A stretch of 64,000 nt of DNA from Clostridiales bacterium (GTDB taxonomy: Bacteria; Bacillota; Clostridia; UBA1381): the NCBI GenBank assembly GCA_029226975.1, contig JAQXZB010000063.1:1-64000 (forward strand), given 5' to 3'. A program made the position numbers and the translations under genes. The notes under the pieces are model-generated. The model was not told the origin of the DNA. It was given only the letters and a program-made list of their open reading frames with translations, and did no database searches. This document shows positions 20,091 through 29,829 of this stretch, one piece after another. Position 1 is the first letter of the stretch; each line of letters opens with the position of its first letter.

Positions 20091-21095
20091 CTACAGCTGT
20101 AAAAATCCTACCTTCTTGTACACCTTGTTAAGAGTTCTTTGGGATATTGCCCTTGCTCTTTGAGCGCCCGATGCGCATATATCCTTTAAATACGCCTTAT
20201 CGGCAATGAGCCTGTCATATTCGGCTCTTATGGGTGCCAATACCTCCACAACCGCCTCGGCAACGTCTGCCTTAAAGGTTCCGTAGCCCGCAGATGCGTA
20301 ATCGCCCGCTATTTCCTCCGGTGTTTTTCCCGTTACTGCCGACATGATGCTTATAAGGTTGTTTATACCCGCCTTGCTCTCATCGTCGGGACGGTATTCT
20401 ATCACGCCCTCGCTGTCCGTTACCGCACTTTTAATCTTCTTTGCCACAACGTTCATATCGTCCATCATGGAGATATATGCCTTGGGGTTTTCGTCCGACT
20501 TGGACATTTTCTTTGTCGGCTCCTGAAGGCTCATAATCTTTGCTCCCGATTTTGAGAGCAGTCCCTCGGGGATTTTAAACACATCGCCGTATATGGCATT
20601 AAAGCGTCCCGCAATATCGCGGCATATCTCAATATGCTGCATCTGGTCCTTTCCTACCGGCACATAGTCCGCACCGTAAAGAAGTATATCCGCCGCCATC
20701 AGCACCGGATATGTAAAAAGTCCGGTGTTTATGTTATCGGCATGTCTTGCGCTTTTGTCCTTAAACTGGGTCATTCGCTGCATTTCGCCCATGTAGGTGT
20801 AGCAGTTTAAAACCCATGCAAGCTCCGCATGATTGGGGTTATGGGACTGCACAAAGAGTATATTCTCCTCAGGGTCTATGCCGCAGGCAATGTAGAGCGC
20901 CAAAACCTCTAAGGTTCTTCGGCGTATATCCGCCGGGGTCTGCCTTACGGTTATGGTATGCATATCCATCATTGCGTAAATGCAGTGATAGTCCTTTTGA
21001 AGCTTGGCCCAGTTTCTTATCGCGCCCAAATAATTTCCCAGTGTAAGATTTCCCGACGGCTGTACGCCGGAAAAGATAATTTTTTTATCGTCCAT
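20091..21095 (-). CDS. trpS: Tryptophan--tRNA ligase
   Basis: FSGVQPSGNLTLGNYLGAI; KMSKS motif (KKMSKSDENPKAYI). Confidence 0.97.
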   Translation of the reverse strand: MDDKKIIFSGVQPSGNLTLGNYLGAIRNWAKLQKDYHCIYAMMDMHTITVRQTPADIRRRTLEVLALYIACGIDPEENILFVQSHNPNHAELAWVLNCYTYMGEMQRMTQFKDKSARHADNINTGLFTYPVLMAADILLYGADYVPVGKDQMQHIEICRDIAGRFNAIYGDVFKIPEGLLSKSGAKIMSLQEPTKKMSKSDENPKAYISMMDDMNVVAKKIKSAVTDSEGVIEYRPDDESKAGINNLISIMSAVTGKTPEEIAGDYASAGYGTFKADVAEAVVEVLAPIRAEYDRLIADKAYLKDICASGAQRARAISQRTLNKVYKKVGFLQL

Positions 21096-21123
21096 TTTTA
21101 TACATCCTTTATATCAAAGATTT

Positions 21124-22317
21124 CTACAGAAGCTCACAAAGAACCTCACCCAAACGTTTTACGCCCTCCTCAAGCTTTTCGGGTGTTGCGGAGGAGAAGT
21201 TCAGTCTGAACATATTTGACGGTGCGCTCATGTCAACCGCAAAATTTGACCCGGGAACGATTGCAACCTTCTTTTCAAGGCAGCGCTCAACCACCGGAGC
21301 AATATTATCTATTGTGGGGCATTTGCACCATATGAATATTCCGCCTTCGGGAGGAGTACACTCAACCTTGCCCTTGGGGAAATATTTCTCCATAGCGTCA
21401 AGCATTACGCGGCATTTCTTGCCGTAAAGCTGTCTGTTCTTCTCGATATAATCGTCAATATTGTATTTTTTCATAAATTCAACGCACATAAGCTGCGTAA
21501 GCATCGGCGTATGCACATCGTTTACCTGCTTTAATATCTCAATCTTCTCCAAAACCGGAGCCGCGCCCACTATATAGCCCAAACGCATACCCGGCGAGAG
21601 GATTTTCGAGAATGAGCCGGCATATATTACTCTGCCGTCGGTATCGAGGGATTTAAGCGTAGGCACGTCCTCGCCCGAAAAACGCAAATCACCGTAGGGG
21701 TTGTCCTCAAGCACCATAACGTCATATTTTTTTGCAAGTTCCAAAAGACGCTTTCTCTTTTCTAAGGTCATTGTCGAGCCGGTGGGGTTTTGGAAGGTGG
21801 GGATTGTGTAAATAAACTTTACACCCTCGTTTGCCTTTAAAGCCTCCTCCAGCTTGTCAATATTCATACCGTCGCTTTCCACCTCAACGCCCACAAGCTC
21901 ACACTCATAGGTACGGAATGCGTTTAAGCTGCCTATAAAGCTGGGGCTTTCAACGATTACCTTATCACCCTTGTTAAGCAGTGCCTTTGCGGTAAGGTCA
22001 ATACCCTGGTTTGCACCGGTCATTATAATTATCTCGTCACCCTCGCTTACGGCTCCCGCCTTTTGGGCGCGCTGCTTGGCGCACTCCTTCATTTTGGGAT
22101 AGCCGTCTGTTGTGCCGTACTGCAGAGCAAGAGTTGGGCTTGTCATAAGGATTTTCCCGGCTATTTTTGAAAGCTCGTCCCCCGGAAACAGCTCCGAAGC
22201 GGGGTTTCCGCCTGCAAGGGATATTATTTCGGGGTCTGCCATTCTTTTAAACATTTCACGGATTGCCGAGCCCTTCATAGGCTTTACTCTGTCGGCAAAA
22301 AAGTTTTCATATTCCAT
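21124..22317 (-). CDS. PLP-dependent class I/II aminotransferase
   Basis: ISLAGGNPASELFP, IPTFQNPTGSTM, LEDNPYGDLRF, YAGSFSKILSPGMRLGYI. Confidence 0.93.
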   Translation of the reverse strand: MEYENFFADRVKPMKGSAIREMFKRMADPEIISLAGGNPASELFPGDELSKIAGKILMTSPTLALQYGTTDGYPKMKECAKQRAQKAGAVSEGDEIIIMTGANQGIDLTAKALLNKGDKVIVESPSFIGSLNAFRTYECELVGVEVESDGMNIDKLEEALKANEGVKFIYTIPTFQNPTGSTMTLEKRKRLLELAKKYDVMVLEDNPYGDLRFSGEDVPTLKSLDTDGRVIYAGSFSKILSPGMRLGYIVGAAPVLEKIEILKQVNDVHTPMLTQLMCVEFMKKYNIDDYIEKNRQLYGKKCRVMLDAMEKYFPKGKVECTPPEGGIFIWCKCPTIDNIAPVVERCLEKKVAIVPGSNFAVDMSAPSNMFRLNFSSATPEKLEEGVKRLGEVLCELL

Positions 22318-22336
22318 GTCAATTATCTCCTTTGGC

Positions 22337-24007
22337 TTATTTTCCGCCTTTCCAGCTATCCTTTAAGGCGGCTGTTCTGTTAAATATTATCTTTTCCGGT
22401 GTCGAGTCCCTGTCGCAGCAGAAATATCCCATTCTTTGGAACTGGAACGTATCCCCCGGCTTCACATTTTTCAGATTGCTCTCAAGCTTTGCATTTTCCA
22501 TAACCACCATCGAATTGGGATTTAAGTTATCCAAAAAGCTTTCCACTCCGCTTTCATCAGAGGGGTTTTCCACGTTAAAGAGCCTGTCATAGAGCCGCAC
22601 CTGTGCGTCCACCGCATGAGCCGCGCTCACGAAATGTATTGTACCCTTGATTTTTCTTCCGTCCGGGGTATCTCCGCCGCGGGTTTCGGGGTCATAGGTG
22701 CAGTGAACGGCAACTATATTACCGTCCTCGTCCTTGTCACAGCCCGTACACATAACAACGTATGCGCTCTTTAGGCGCACCTCCCTGCCGGGAACAAGTC
22801 TGTGGTACTTATTGGGTGCTTCCTCCCTGAAGTCCTCCGCTTCGATATACAGCTCCCGGGAAAATTCAACCTCCCTCTCGCCCATTGACGGGTCCTCGGG
22901 ATTAACCTCAACCTTAAGCGATTCAACCTTGCCCTGCGGGTAGTTGTCCACAATGAGCTTTATGGGGTTTAACACTGCCATGGCTCTGGGTGCGGTTTTG
23001 TTGAGATGCTCTCTTATACAAGCTTCAAGCAGCGCAAAATCTATAACGCTGTTGGATTTGGCAACGCCTATTCTGTCGCAGAAGTCCCGTATCGCTTCGG
23101 GGGTATAGCCCCGGCGGCGCATACCGCACAGGGTTGACATTCTCGGATCGTCCCACCCGGAAACAATTCCCTCCTTAACAAGCTTAAGACAGCGTCTTTT
23201 GCTTGTTAAGGTATAATTCAAATTCATTCTCGCAAATTCAATCTGGCGCGACGGCTTCTCATATTCAAGCTCTTTTAAAACCCAGTCATAAAGCGGTCTG
23301 TGGTCCTCAAACTCCAGTGAGCAAAGGGAATGAGTAACTCCCTCCACCGTATCGGAGATGGGGTGGGCAAAATCATACATGGGGTATACAATCCACTTAT
23401 CGCCCGTTCTGTGATGATGCGCTCTTAAAATACGGTAAATAACCGGGTCGCGCATATTAAGATTGGGAGAAGCCATATCTATTTTTGCTCTTAAAACCTT
23501 TGCGCCGTCCTCAAATTCGCCCTCGGTCATTCGCTTGAACAAATCGAGATTTTCCTCAACGGAGCGTTCTCTGTAGGGGCTGTTTTTGCCCGGCTCCGTA
23601 AGAGTTCCTCTGTATTCCCTTATCTCGTCCGCCGACAGGTCACACACATATGCCTTTCCCTTTTTTATAAGCTTTATCGCCGCAGCATAAATATCATCAA
23701 AGTAGTCGGAGGCGTAAAGCACCTTATCCCATTTAAAGCCCAGCCACTCTATATCCTCCATAATGGCGTCCACATACTCGGTGTCCTCCTTGGTGGGGTT
23801 TGTATCGTCAAGCCTTAAATTGCAGGTTCCGCCGTACTTTTTGGCCATGCCGAAATCGATGCTTATCGCCTTTGCATGGCCTATGTGCAGATAGCCGTTA
23901 GGCTCCGGCGGAAATCTGGTCTGGACATGGTTATAAACTCCGTCCTCCAAATCCTTATCGATGGCCTCCTCGATAAAATTTCTGCTGTAGTATTCCTTTT
24001 CTTCCAC
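22337..24007 (-). CDS. glnS: Glutamine--tRNA ligase
   Basis: [43 protein letters not shown] start. Confidence 0.96.
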   Translation of the reverse strand: MEEKEYYSRNFIEEAIDKDLEDGVYNHVQTRFPPEPNGYLHIGHAKAISIDFGMAKKYGGTCNLRLDDTNPTKEDTEYVDAIMEDIEWLGFKWDKVLYASDYFDDIYAAAIKLIKKGKAYVCDLSADEIREYRGTLTEPGKNSPYRERSVEENLDLFKRMTEGEFEDGAKVLRAKIDMASPNLNMRDPVIYRILRAHHHRTGDKWIVYPMYDFAHPISDTVEGVTHSLCSLEFEDHRPLYDWVLKELEYEKPSRQIEFARMNLNYTLTSKRRCLKLVKEGIVSGWDDPRMSTLCGMRRRGYTPEAIRDFCDRIGVAKSNSVIDFALLEACIREHLNKTAPRAMAVLNPIKLIVDNYPQGKVESLKVEVNPEDPSMGEREVEFSRELYIEAEDFREEAPNKYHRLVPGREVRLKSAYVVMCTGCDKDEDGNIVAVHCTYDPETRGGDTPDGRKIKGTIHFVSAAHAVDAQVRLYDRLFNVENPSDESGVESFLDNLNPNSMVVMENAKLESNLKNVKPGDTFQFQRMGYFCCDRDSTPEKIIFNRTAALKDSWKGGK

Positions 24008-24042
24008 TGTAATCCTCCATTCCGCTGCCTTGCGGCGGCAAT
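24008..24042 (-). repeat. Stem-loop + CGGAATGGAGG leader element (glnS)
   Basis: Minus-sense ATTGCCGCCGCAAGGCAGCGGAATGGAGGATTACA-GTG; possible GCAA tetraloop hairpin. Confidence 0.6.
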
Positions 24043-24049
24043 CATAATA

Positions 24050-25723
24050 TCAGCCCTTTTTGGTATTCAAATATTCAATGGCAGACTCAAAACGCCTGTT
24101 CACCTCTTCAATGCCCAGTGTCTGCATTATCTCATACAAATCCGGGGTGTTTCTCCTGCCGGTGAGCGCCGCTCTTATAACTCCCGCAACATCGCCCACA
24201 TGACCTCTGTATTCCTCGGGATTTTTCTTATAAAGCTTGGGAGCCTTGGCATAGCCTAAGCTTACCGCCATTTCCCTCACCTTGGGGAACCATTCCTCCG
24301 CGGTTTCGTCCTCTTTGTAAATATCCTTGTAAAGCTCCAAAATTTCTATCATGTCCGCCGGGGAAAGATTGTCGGCAAAGTCAAGCTCCTTATCCCATAT
24401 TTCGTTATAGAAATATGAAACATAGCCTTCCACATCCTCCCATTTGGCAATATCCTTACGGGGCTTTACGCCGCCTCTTTCAATGGCGAAAATCGCCTTG
24501 GCATATTCCTCATCATCGCCTAAAAGCTCCCAGAGCCTTGCGTTGTTGTCCTTTGCCCATACAAGGGTCTGGTCATATACCTCCTCGGCACTCAGCTTGG
24601 AAATATAGGTTTTTGAAATATCGTTAAGCTTTGCCAAATCGAACAGCGCACCCGCCTTGCTCATTTTCGAGAGCGAGAACTTAAACTCCTCAAGCTCCGC
24701 GTCCGGGTTTTCCATGCGCCATTCCTCAAAATTGGAATTGGCAATGGTGAGCAGATACTCTATCACCGCTTCCGAGGGATAACCGCAGCGCTTGTAGTAA
24801 TCCACAGCCGCTTCGGGGTCCTTTCTCTTGGAAAGCTTTCTCTTTCCGCCGGTTTCGGCGTCCTCCTTCTGAAGCGGCGCGATATGCGCATATCTGGGCG
24901 GCTCAAAGCCCAGCACCTCAAAAAGCTGTAAATGAATGGGAGCGGAGGAAATCCACTCGTCGCCTCTTATCACATCGGTTGTACGCATGAGATGGTCATC
25001 TACCGCGTGTGCGAAATGATATGTAGGCGTTTTATCCTTCTTTAAAAGCACTACATCGAGGATATTTTCCGGCATTTCAATTCTGCCCTTTATTCCGTCC
25101 TCAAAGGAAATTCGTCTGTCCTCTTTGCCCGGCGAAAGAAGTCTTACTACATATTCCTCGCCGTTATCTATTCTCTTTTTGGCCTCATCGGGGGTAATGC
25201 CCCTGTATTTTGCATATGAGCCGTAAATTCCGGGAAGCTCCTTATTTGCCTCCTGGCTCTCTCTTACCTTTGCTATTTCCTCCTCGCTCATAAAGCATGG
25301 GTATGCAAGACCTTTTTTCACAAGCTCCTTAACATACACATGATATATGGGAGTTCTTTGGCTTTGGATATACGGAGCGTAGGCACCCTTGCTCTCGCTC
25401 TCGTTTATCATGCCCTCGTCAATCTCGATGCCGAAGTCCTTTAAGCCCTCGACCATGCCGGTCACACCGTTTTCAACCTCGCGCTTCTTGTCGGTATCCT
25501 CAATCCTCAGATAGAATACTCCGCCCGAATCAAGCGCCGTTCTCTTTCCTATCAGCGCCGCAAACAGGCTGCCCATGTGCAAAAAGCCCGTAGGGCTCGG
25601 TGCGAACCTTGTAACTCTTGCTTCCTCCTCAAGACTGCGCTTGGGGTACATTTGCTCGTAGTCGGCGGGGGTTTTATCCGTATCAGGGAATAAAAGCTCC
25701 GCCATTTTTAAATTGTCGTCCAT
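24050..25723 (-). CDS. gltX: Glutamate--tRNA ligase (long form)
   Basis: TRFAPSPTGFLHMGSLFAAL, FYLRIEDTDKKR, KRKLSKRKDPEAAV. Confidence 0.95.
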   Translation of the reverse strand: MDDNLKMAELLFPDTDKTPADYEQMYPKRSLEEEARVTRFAPSPTGFLHMGSLFAALIGKRTALDSGGVFYLRIEDTDKKREVENGVTGMVEGLKDFGIEIDEGMINESESKGAYAPYIQSQRTPIYHVYVKELVKKGLAYPCFMSEEEIAKVRESQEANKELPGIYGSYAKYRGITPDEAKKRIDNGEEYVVRLLSPGKEDRRISFEDGIKGRIEMPENILDVVLLKKDKTPTYHFAHAVDDHLMRTTDVIRGDEWISSAPIHLQLFEVLGFEPPRYAHIAPLQKEDAETGGKRKLSKRKDPEAAVDYYKRCGYPSEAVIEYLLTIANSNFEEWRMENPDAELEEFKFSLSKMSKAGALFDLAKLNDISKTYISKLSAEEVYDQTLVWAKDNNARLWELLGDDEEYAKAIFAIERGGVKPRKDIAKWEDVEGYVSYFYNEIWDKELDFADNLSPADMIEILELYKDIYKEDETAEEWFPKVREMAVSLGYAKAPKLYKKNPEEYRGHVGDVAGVIRAALTGRRNTPDLYEIMQTLGIEEVNRRFESAIEYLNTKKG

Positions 25724-25785
25724 GATATAACATAAATCCTTTCAAATAGTTCGGGGTCTTAGCCCAGTATTAACCATTATATTCT

Positions 25786-25814
25786 ATTATACCGAATTTC
25801 ACACTTAATATCAA
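25786..25814 (-). promoter_or_regulatory. Sigma-A promoter for the gltX-glnS run
   Basis: Minus-sense TTGATA - 17 nt - TATAAT. Confidence 0.75.
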
Positions 25815-25879
25815 TGCCTTTTTTTAATTTTTTTCTGATTTTCCGTAAAAAATTATTGTTTTTTTCTGTTTTTTTATCG

Positions 25880-25933
25880 CATTTAGCCCAAAAAGGGAGC
25901 CTTGACAGAGGTTTTCCCTGCCGAAGCTCCCCA
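25880..25933 (-). terminator. Terminator of the Na/Pi symporter gene
   Basis: Minus-sense GGGGAGCTTCGGCAGGG-AAAA-CCTCTGTCAAGGCTCCCTTTTTGGG directly after the stop codon. Confidence 0.75.
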
Positions 25934-25937
25934 AAAA

Positions 25938-27707
25938 TCAGCCTACGGTATATTTTGATATGTATTTATCGTAAACCTGAGTGTACTTGTCCGACTTATT
26001 CTCATGCACTCTCTTTAAATGCTTGTGCGGGTCGAAGTCCATGCTGTCCTTGCTGCCCACCTGCTCTACGGCAAGACTGACGTTTGAGCAGTAAGCGCTT
26101 ATTCTTTCAAGACTGTTTACCAAATCCAAGAAATACACGCCCGACTGGTAATGACATTCCTTGTTGGCAAGCCGCTTTAGATGCGTGCTCTTTAAGTGGT
26201 CGGATAAATACCCCACAACGTCCTCCAGCGGATGCACCGCCGAGGCAAGACGCACATCGTTTGTTTCAAATGCCTTTATGGTCATATCCACAAGCTTCTC
26301 AACCGCCTTGAACATATTTATTACCTGCTCCCGCGCCACATGGGAAAACTCCTGTCCCTGCTCCTGCATGGTTATTAGGGTTTTGCCGATTATGTAAGCA
26401 TGGTCGCCGATACGCTCAACGTCCGTTACCACATGGAACATCGTCGAAACCGCCGTACTTTCCGCTTCGGTAAGGCTTTGGTCGGTAAGGCGCATCAGGT
26501 ATTGGGTTATCGCCGAATCGTAACGGTCAATTTCCGTTTCAACCGCGTGAAGCTCCTTTTCGCTCTTATGCTCCTCGCCCATTAAAATACTGTAGCAGGT
26601 ATGCAGACTGTCCTTTGCCTTAATCAGCATATTTACAAGCTCTCTGCGCGTCTGCATGATTGCAAGAGCCGGCGTTGCGATAAGCCTGAGATCCAGTGAG
26701 GTAATCTTGTGCTTTTCCTCCTTGTCCTGAGGTCTGTCAGGAACAAGCTTCTGCACCAGGGCAAGAAGCGGTCTTGACAGTGCCGTCATAAGAAGCGAAT
26801 TAAAGATATTAAACAGAATATGGAACGCCGATATATTCACCATCGTAGCCTCGCTGTCCCACCAGGGCAGGAAAACACCCAGGCGGCACACATACAGCAG
26901 TATGGAGAATATAAACATTCCGCCCGCCATAAAGAACACGTTAAGCAGTGCGGCGCGCTTTGATTCCTTGTTTGCGCCGATGCTTGAAAACAGCGCCGAT
27001 ACGCAGGAGCCCACATTGTTTCCCAAAACTATGGCGGCAGCCGCGGTAAAGGGTATGTTTCCGGCAAATGCCGCAGCCTGCAGTATTCCTATGGATGCCG
27101 ACGAGGACTGAATAACCACCGTCAGCACAAGTCCTAAGATAATGCCTATTACGGGATTTGAAAGCGAACTCATAAATGACTGAAACCAGGGCAGGTCATT
27201 TAAGCCCTCCATGGCTCCGCTCATGGAATTCATTCCGATAAACAGCACACCGAATCCCGCAAGTATCGTTCCTATATTCTTTGATTTGTTGGTCTTTATA
27301 AATAGCAGACAGATTATCCCCGCCGCAAGGGCAATGGGGGCAAGTGTCGAGGGCTTAAACAGCTGCAAAATCCACATACTGTCGCCGATATCGTTAAGGC
27401 TGACAATAACCGAGGTGATTGTCGTTCCTATATGGGCGCCCAAAATCACTCCCACGCTCTGCTTTAAGGTCATCAGACCCGCGTTTATAAAGCCCACAAC
27501 CATTACAAGCGTTGCATTGGAGCTTTGGATTATCGCCGTAACTCCCGCGCCGACAAGCAAGCCCTTAAACAGGTTCCCCGTCAGCTTGTCGATTATCTGT
27601 CCCATTTTGCTGCCCGCGGTCTTTTCCAGACCCTCACCCATGGTGTTCATTCCGTAAAGGAACATTGCCAGTCCGCCAAGCAGTGTAAGTACATTAGTAA
27701 AGCTCAT
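25938..27707 (-). CDS. Na/Pi cotransporter family protein with C-terminal PhoU-like domain
   Basis: GGLAMFLYGMNTMGEGLEKTAGSKM; QSSNATLVMVVGFINAG and QSSSASIGILQAAA repeats. Confidence 0.93.
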   Translation of the reverse strand: MSFTNVLTLLGGLAMFLYGMNTMGEGLEKTAGSKMGQIIDKLTGNLFKGLLVGAGVTAIIQSSNATLVMVVGFINAGLMTLKQSVGVILGAHIGTTITSVIVSLNDIGDSMWILQLFKPSTLAPIALAAGIICLLFIKTNKSKNIGTILAGFGVLFIGMNSMSGAMEGLNDLPWFQSFMSSLSNPVIGIILGLVLTVVIQSSSASIGILQAAAFAGNIPFTAAAAIVLGNNVGSCVSALFSSIGANKESKRAALLNVFFMAGGMFIFSILLYVCRLGVFLPWWDSEATMVNISAFHILFNIFNSLLMTALSRPLLALVQKLVPDRPQDKEEKHKITSLDLRLIATPALAIMQTRRELVNMLIKAKDSLHTCYSILMGEEHKSEKELHAVETEIDRYDSAITQYLMRLTDQSLTEAESTAVSTMFHVVTDVERIGDHAYIIGKTLITMQEQGQEFSHVAREQVINMFKAVEKLVDMTIKAFETNDVRLASAVHPLEDVVGYLSDHLKSTHLKRLANKECHYQSGVYFLDLVNSLERISAYCSNVSLAVEQVGSKDSMDFDPHKHLKRVHENKSDKYTQVYDKYISKYTVG

Positions 27708-27748
27708 TTATTCCCTCCGCACCGTATCCGCGCTCAATGTAATTATTA

Positions 27749-28393
27749 TCAGTAGCCCAAAGGCTCCGGTACCAAAACAATGCTGATGCGGCCGGGGAAA
27801 TAATGACATCCGTCCACAATCGAGGTTACATTGCACATTCTCGCCTGACAGGTACATTCCGTACACGCACAGCTGTCATCCTGAGCGCAGGGGGTTTTAT
27901 GCCCTATTCTTCTGGCGTTCATGGGCGCAATGCTCTTTGCACGCTTTATTCCATCTTCCACGTTTTCTACTATTTTATTTACTCCCGCAACGATAATTAC
28001 CTTTTTGGGTCCGAAAACTATCTGACTGGTTCTGTTGCCGGTGCAGTCTATGTTTACAAGCTGACCGCCCATTGTAACCGCATTTGTGCTTGACACGAAC
28101 ACATCGGCATAGTAGCCCTCTCTGTATTTGTCGAGCATATCCTCAAAGCTTTTTGCGCTGTAGCGGTCGATGAAATTATACTTATCGCTTCTTATTTCAT
28201 CCAATATCCCGGTTTCGTTTAATGTAACGCTGCCGCCGACTGCGATTTTTGCACCCTCGGGAATCATATCCATAGTGATCTTTTTTGCTTCCTCGGGAGT
28301 TTCGGCATATATCGGATCAAAACCGCGCTCCTTTAAAACCTTCATAAGCTCCTCAATCTTAAGCTTGTTTCTCCATTTCTGCACTGCATCCAT
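27749..28393 (-). CDS. LUD-domain (lactate utilization-like) protein
   Basis: KVIIVAGVNKIVENVEDGIKRAKSIAPMNARRIG; C-terminal Cys-rich CTECTCQARMCN. Confidence 0.85.
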   Translation of the reverse strand: MDAVQKWRNKLKIEELMKVLKERGFDPIYAETPEEAKKITMDMIPEGAKIAVGGSVTLNETGILDEIRSDKYNFIDRYSAKSFEDMLDKYREGYYADVFVSSTNAVTMGGQLVNIDCTGNRTSQIVFGPKKVIIVAGVNKIVENVEDGIKRAKSIAPMNARRIGHKTPCAQDDSCACTECTCQARMCNVTSIVDGCHYFPGRISIVLVPEPLGY

Positions 28394-28540
28394 TCTACAG
28401 TCCTCCTCCTTAAACAGAATATATATAATTGTACATCAAAAAGGAAATAAAATCCATACCTATTCAAAAAATTTATAATTTTTCTGCAAAATATACGAAT
28501 TTTCGGGCATTATTTTGTTGTAATTTTTATTACGGTACGG

Positions 28541-28560
28541 AAAAAAGGGCGCACGCGCCC
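28541..28560 (-). terminator. Terminator of trpA
   Basis: Minus-sense GGGCGC-GT-GCGCCC-TTTTTT immediately after the stop codon. Confidence 0.88.
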
Positions 28561-29343
28561 TCATTCTATTCCCGAACGCAGCTCACGAAGCTTCGCTCTT
28601 AAATTATCCATTCTCTCGTCAAGAGTTTTTCCGCTTGCGATGGCTTTTACTATTGCGCTTCCCACAATCGCGCCGTCACAGTATGCCGACAGCTCCCTGA
28701 CCTGCTCTCCTGTGGAAATACCGAAGTCCACACAGGCCGGGATTTTCGCATAACGCTTTATATCGGCAAAGAACTCGCCGAAATTCGTTTCAAAACTGCT
28801 CTTTTCGCCCGTTACGCCCAGTGAGGACACGCAGTAAAGAAAGCCCTTTGAGTTTTGGGCAATCTTTTTTATCCTGTCATGGGAGGTGGGCGAAACGAGA
28901 TTTATCTGATATACACCGTATTTTTGGGTATACTCGGCAATCTCATCGCTTTCCTCATAGGGAAGGTCGGGTATTATCAGTCCGTCCACTCCCGCCTTTG
29001 CACAGCGTTCAAAAAACTCCTGCGCGCCGTACTGCACTATTATATTGTAGTAAAGCAAAAATACCATGGGGATTTTAACTTGGTCGCGTATATCCTCCAC
29101 AAGCTCAAACACCTTGAATATATCAGTGCCGCCGTCTATGGCACGCTTGTCCGCAGCCTGAATTACCGGTCCGTCCGCCGACGGGTCCGAAAAGGGCACG
29201 CCAAGCTCAATAAGGTCCGCGCCCTCCTCCTGCATGGTAAGTATTGCCTGTCTGCTGGTTTCAATATCCGGGTCGCCCACAGTTAAAAAGGTTATCAAAG
29301 CCTTTTTGTCAAGCCCCGAAAAATGCTCGTCTATTCTGTTCAT
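28561..29343 (-). CDS. trpA: Tryptophan synthase alpha subunit
   Basis: ELGVPFSDPSADGPVIQAA, GLIIPDLPYEE, VSSLGVTGEKSSF, VDFGISTGEQ. Confidence 0.96.
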   Translation of the reverse strand: MNRIDEHFSGLDKKALITFLTVGDPDIETSRQAILTMQEEGADLIELGVPFSDPSADGPVIQAADKRAIDGGTDIFKVFELVEDIRDQVKIPMVFLLYYNIIVQYGAQEFFERCAKAGVDGLIIPDLPYEESDEIAEYTQKYGVYQINLVSPTSHDRIKKIAQNSKGFLYCVSSLGVTGEKSSFETNFGEFFADIKRYAKIPACVDFGISTGEQVRELSAYCDGAIVGSAIVKAIASGKTLDERMDNLRAKLRELRSGIE

Positions 29344-29643
29344 TTCAATGCACCTCTTCTCAATTTATCCACTGCCGCGGCAACGTCCCTCTCACGCATA
29401 AACGCTTCGCCGATTAAAGCGGCGTCAAAGCCCAAGGAACGCAGATACTCAAAATCCTCATGAGTTCTCACCGCACTTTCCGCAACGCGCACAAAGCCGT
29501 CGGGAATAAGCCCGCCCAGTCTTTGGCAGGTGGTTATATCCTCGTTAAAAGTCCGTAAATCACGGTTGTTTATGCCGATTATGCCGCCCTCCTCGCGGGT
29601 CAGATTTTCTTTGTTTACCAGTTTTTTGTAAAAGCTCTTTCAT
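29340..29643 (-). pseudogene. trpD'-'trpC deletion chimera with a frameshift
   Basis: Minus strand: ATG AAA GAG CTT TTA CAA AAA A|CTG... Removing one A of the A6 run gives MKELLQKLVNKENLTREE (TrpD-like N-terminus) joined to GGIIGINNRDLRTFNEDITTCQRLGGLIPDGFVRVAESAVRTHEDFEYLRSLGFDAALIGEAFMRERDVAAAVDKLRRGALK* (TrpC C-terminus). Its stop overlaps the trpA start (ATGA). Confidence 0.82.
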
Positions 29644-29676
29644 TCTTCTCTTTCCTTTCTCATCTCATCTAATCTC

Positions 29677-29701
29677 ATATATATTGTAAAACAATATATA
29701 T
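29677..29701. promoter_or_regulatory. 25-bp perfect inverted repeat, candidate operator
   Basis: ATATATATTGT-AAA-ACAATATATAT, 11-bp arms. Confidence 0.7.
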
Positions 29702-29702
29702 T

Positions 29703-29731
29703 ATTCTATCATAAAAACACGAATTTTGCAA
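29703..29731 (-). promoter_or_regulatory. Candidate sigma-A promoter for the trp remnant
   Basis: Minus-sense TTGCAA - 17 nt - TAGAAT. Confidence 0.55.
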
Positions 29732-29766
29732 TACCAAAAAAACTTTATATCAAAAGTATTTTCTAC

Positions 29767-29795
29767 TTGAAAATTCAGCCGAAACAGTGTATTAT
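29767..29795 (+). promoter_or_regulatory. Candidate sigma-A promoter for the FGGY kinase
   Basis: TTGAAA - 17 nt - TATTAT. Confidence 0.6.
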
Positions 29796-29829
29796 ATAAT
29801 TACAGACTTTAATAAAGGGAGAGAAATAT

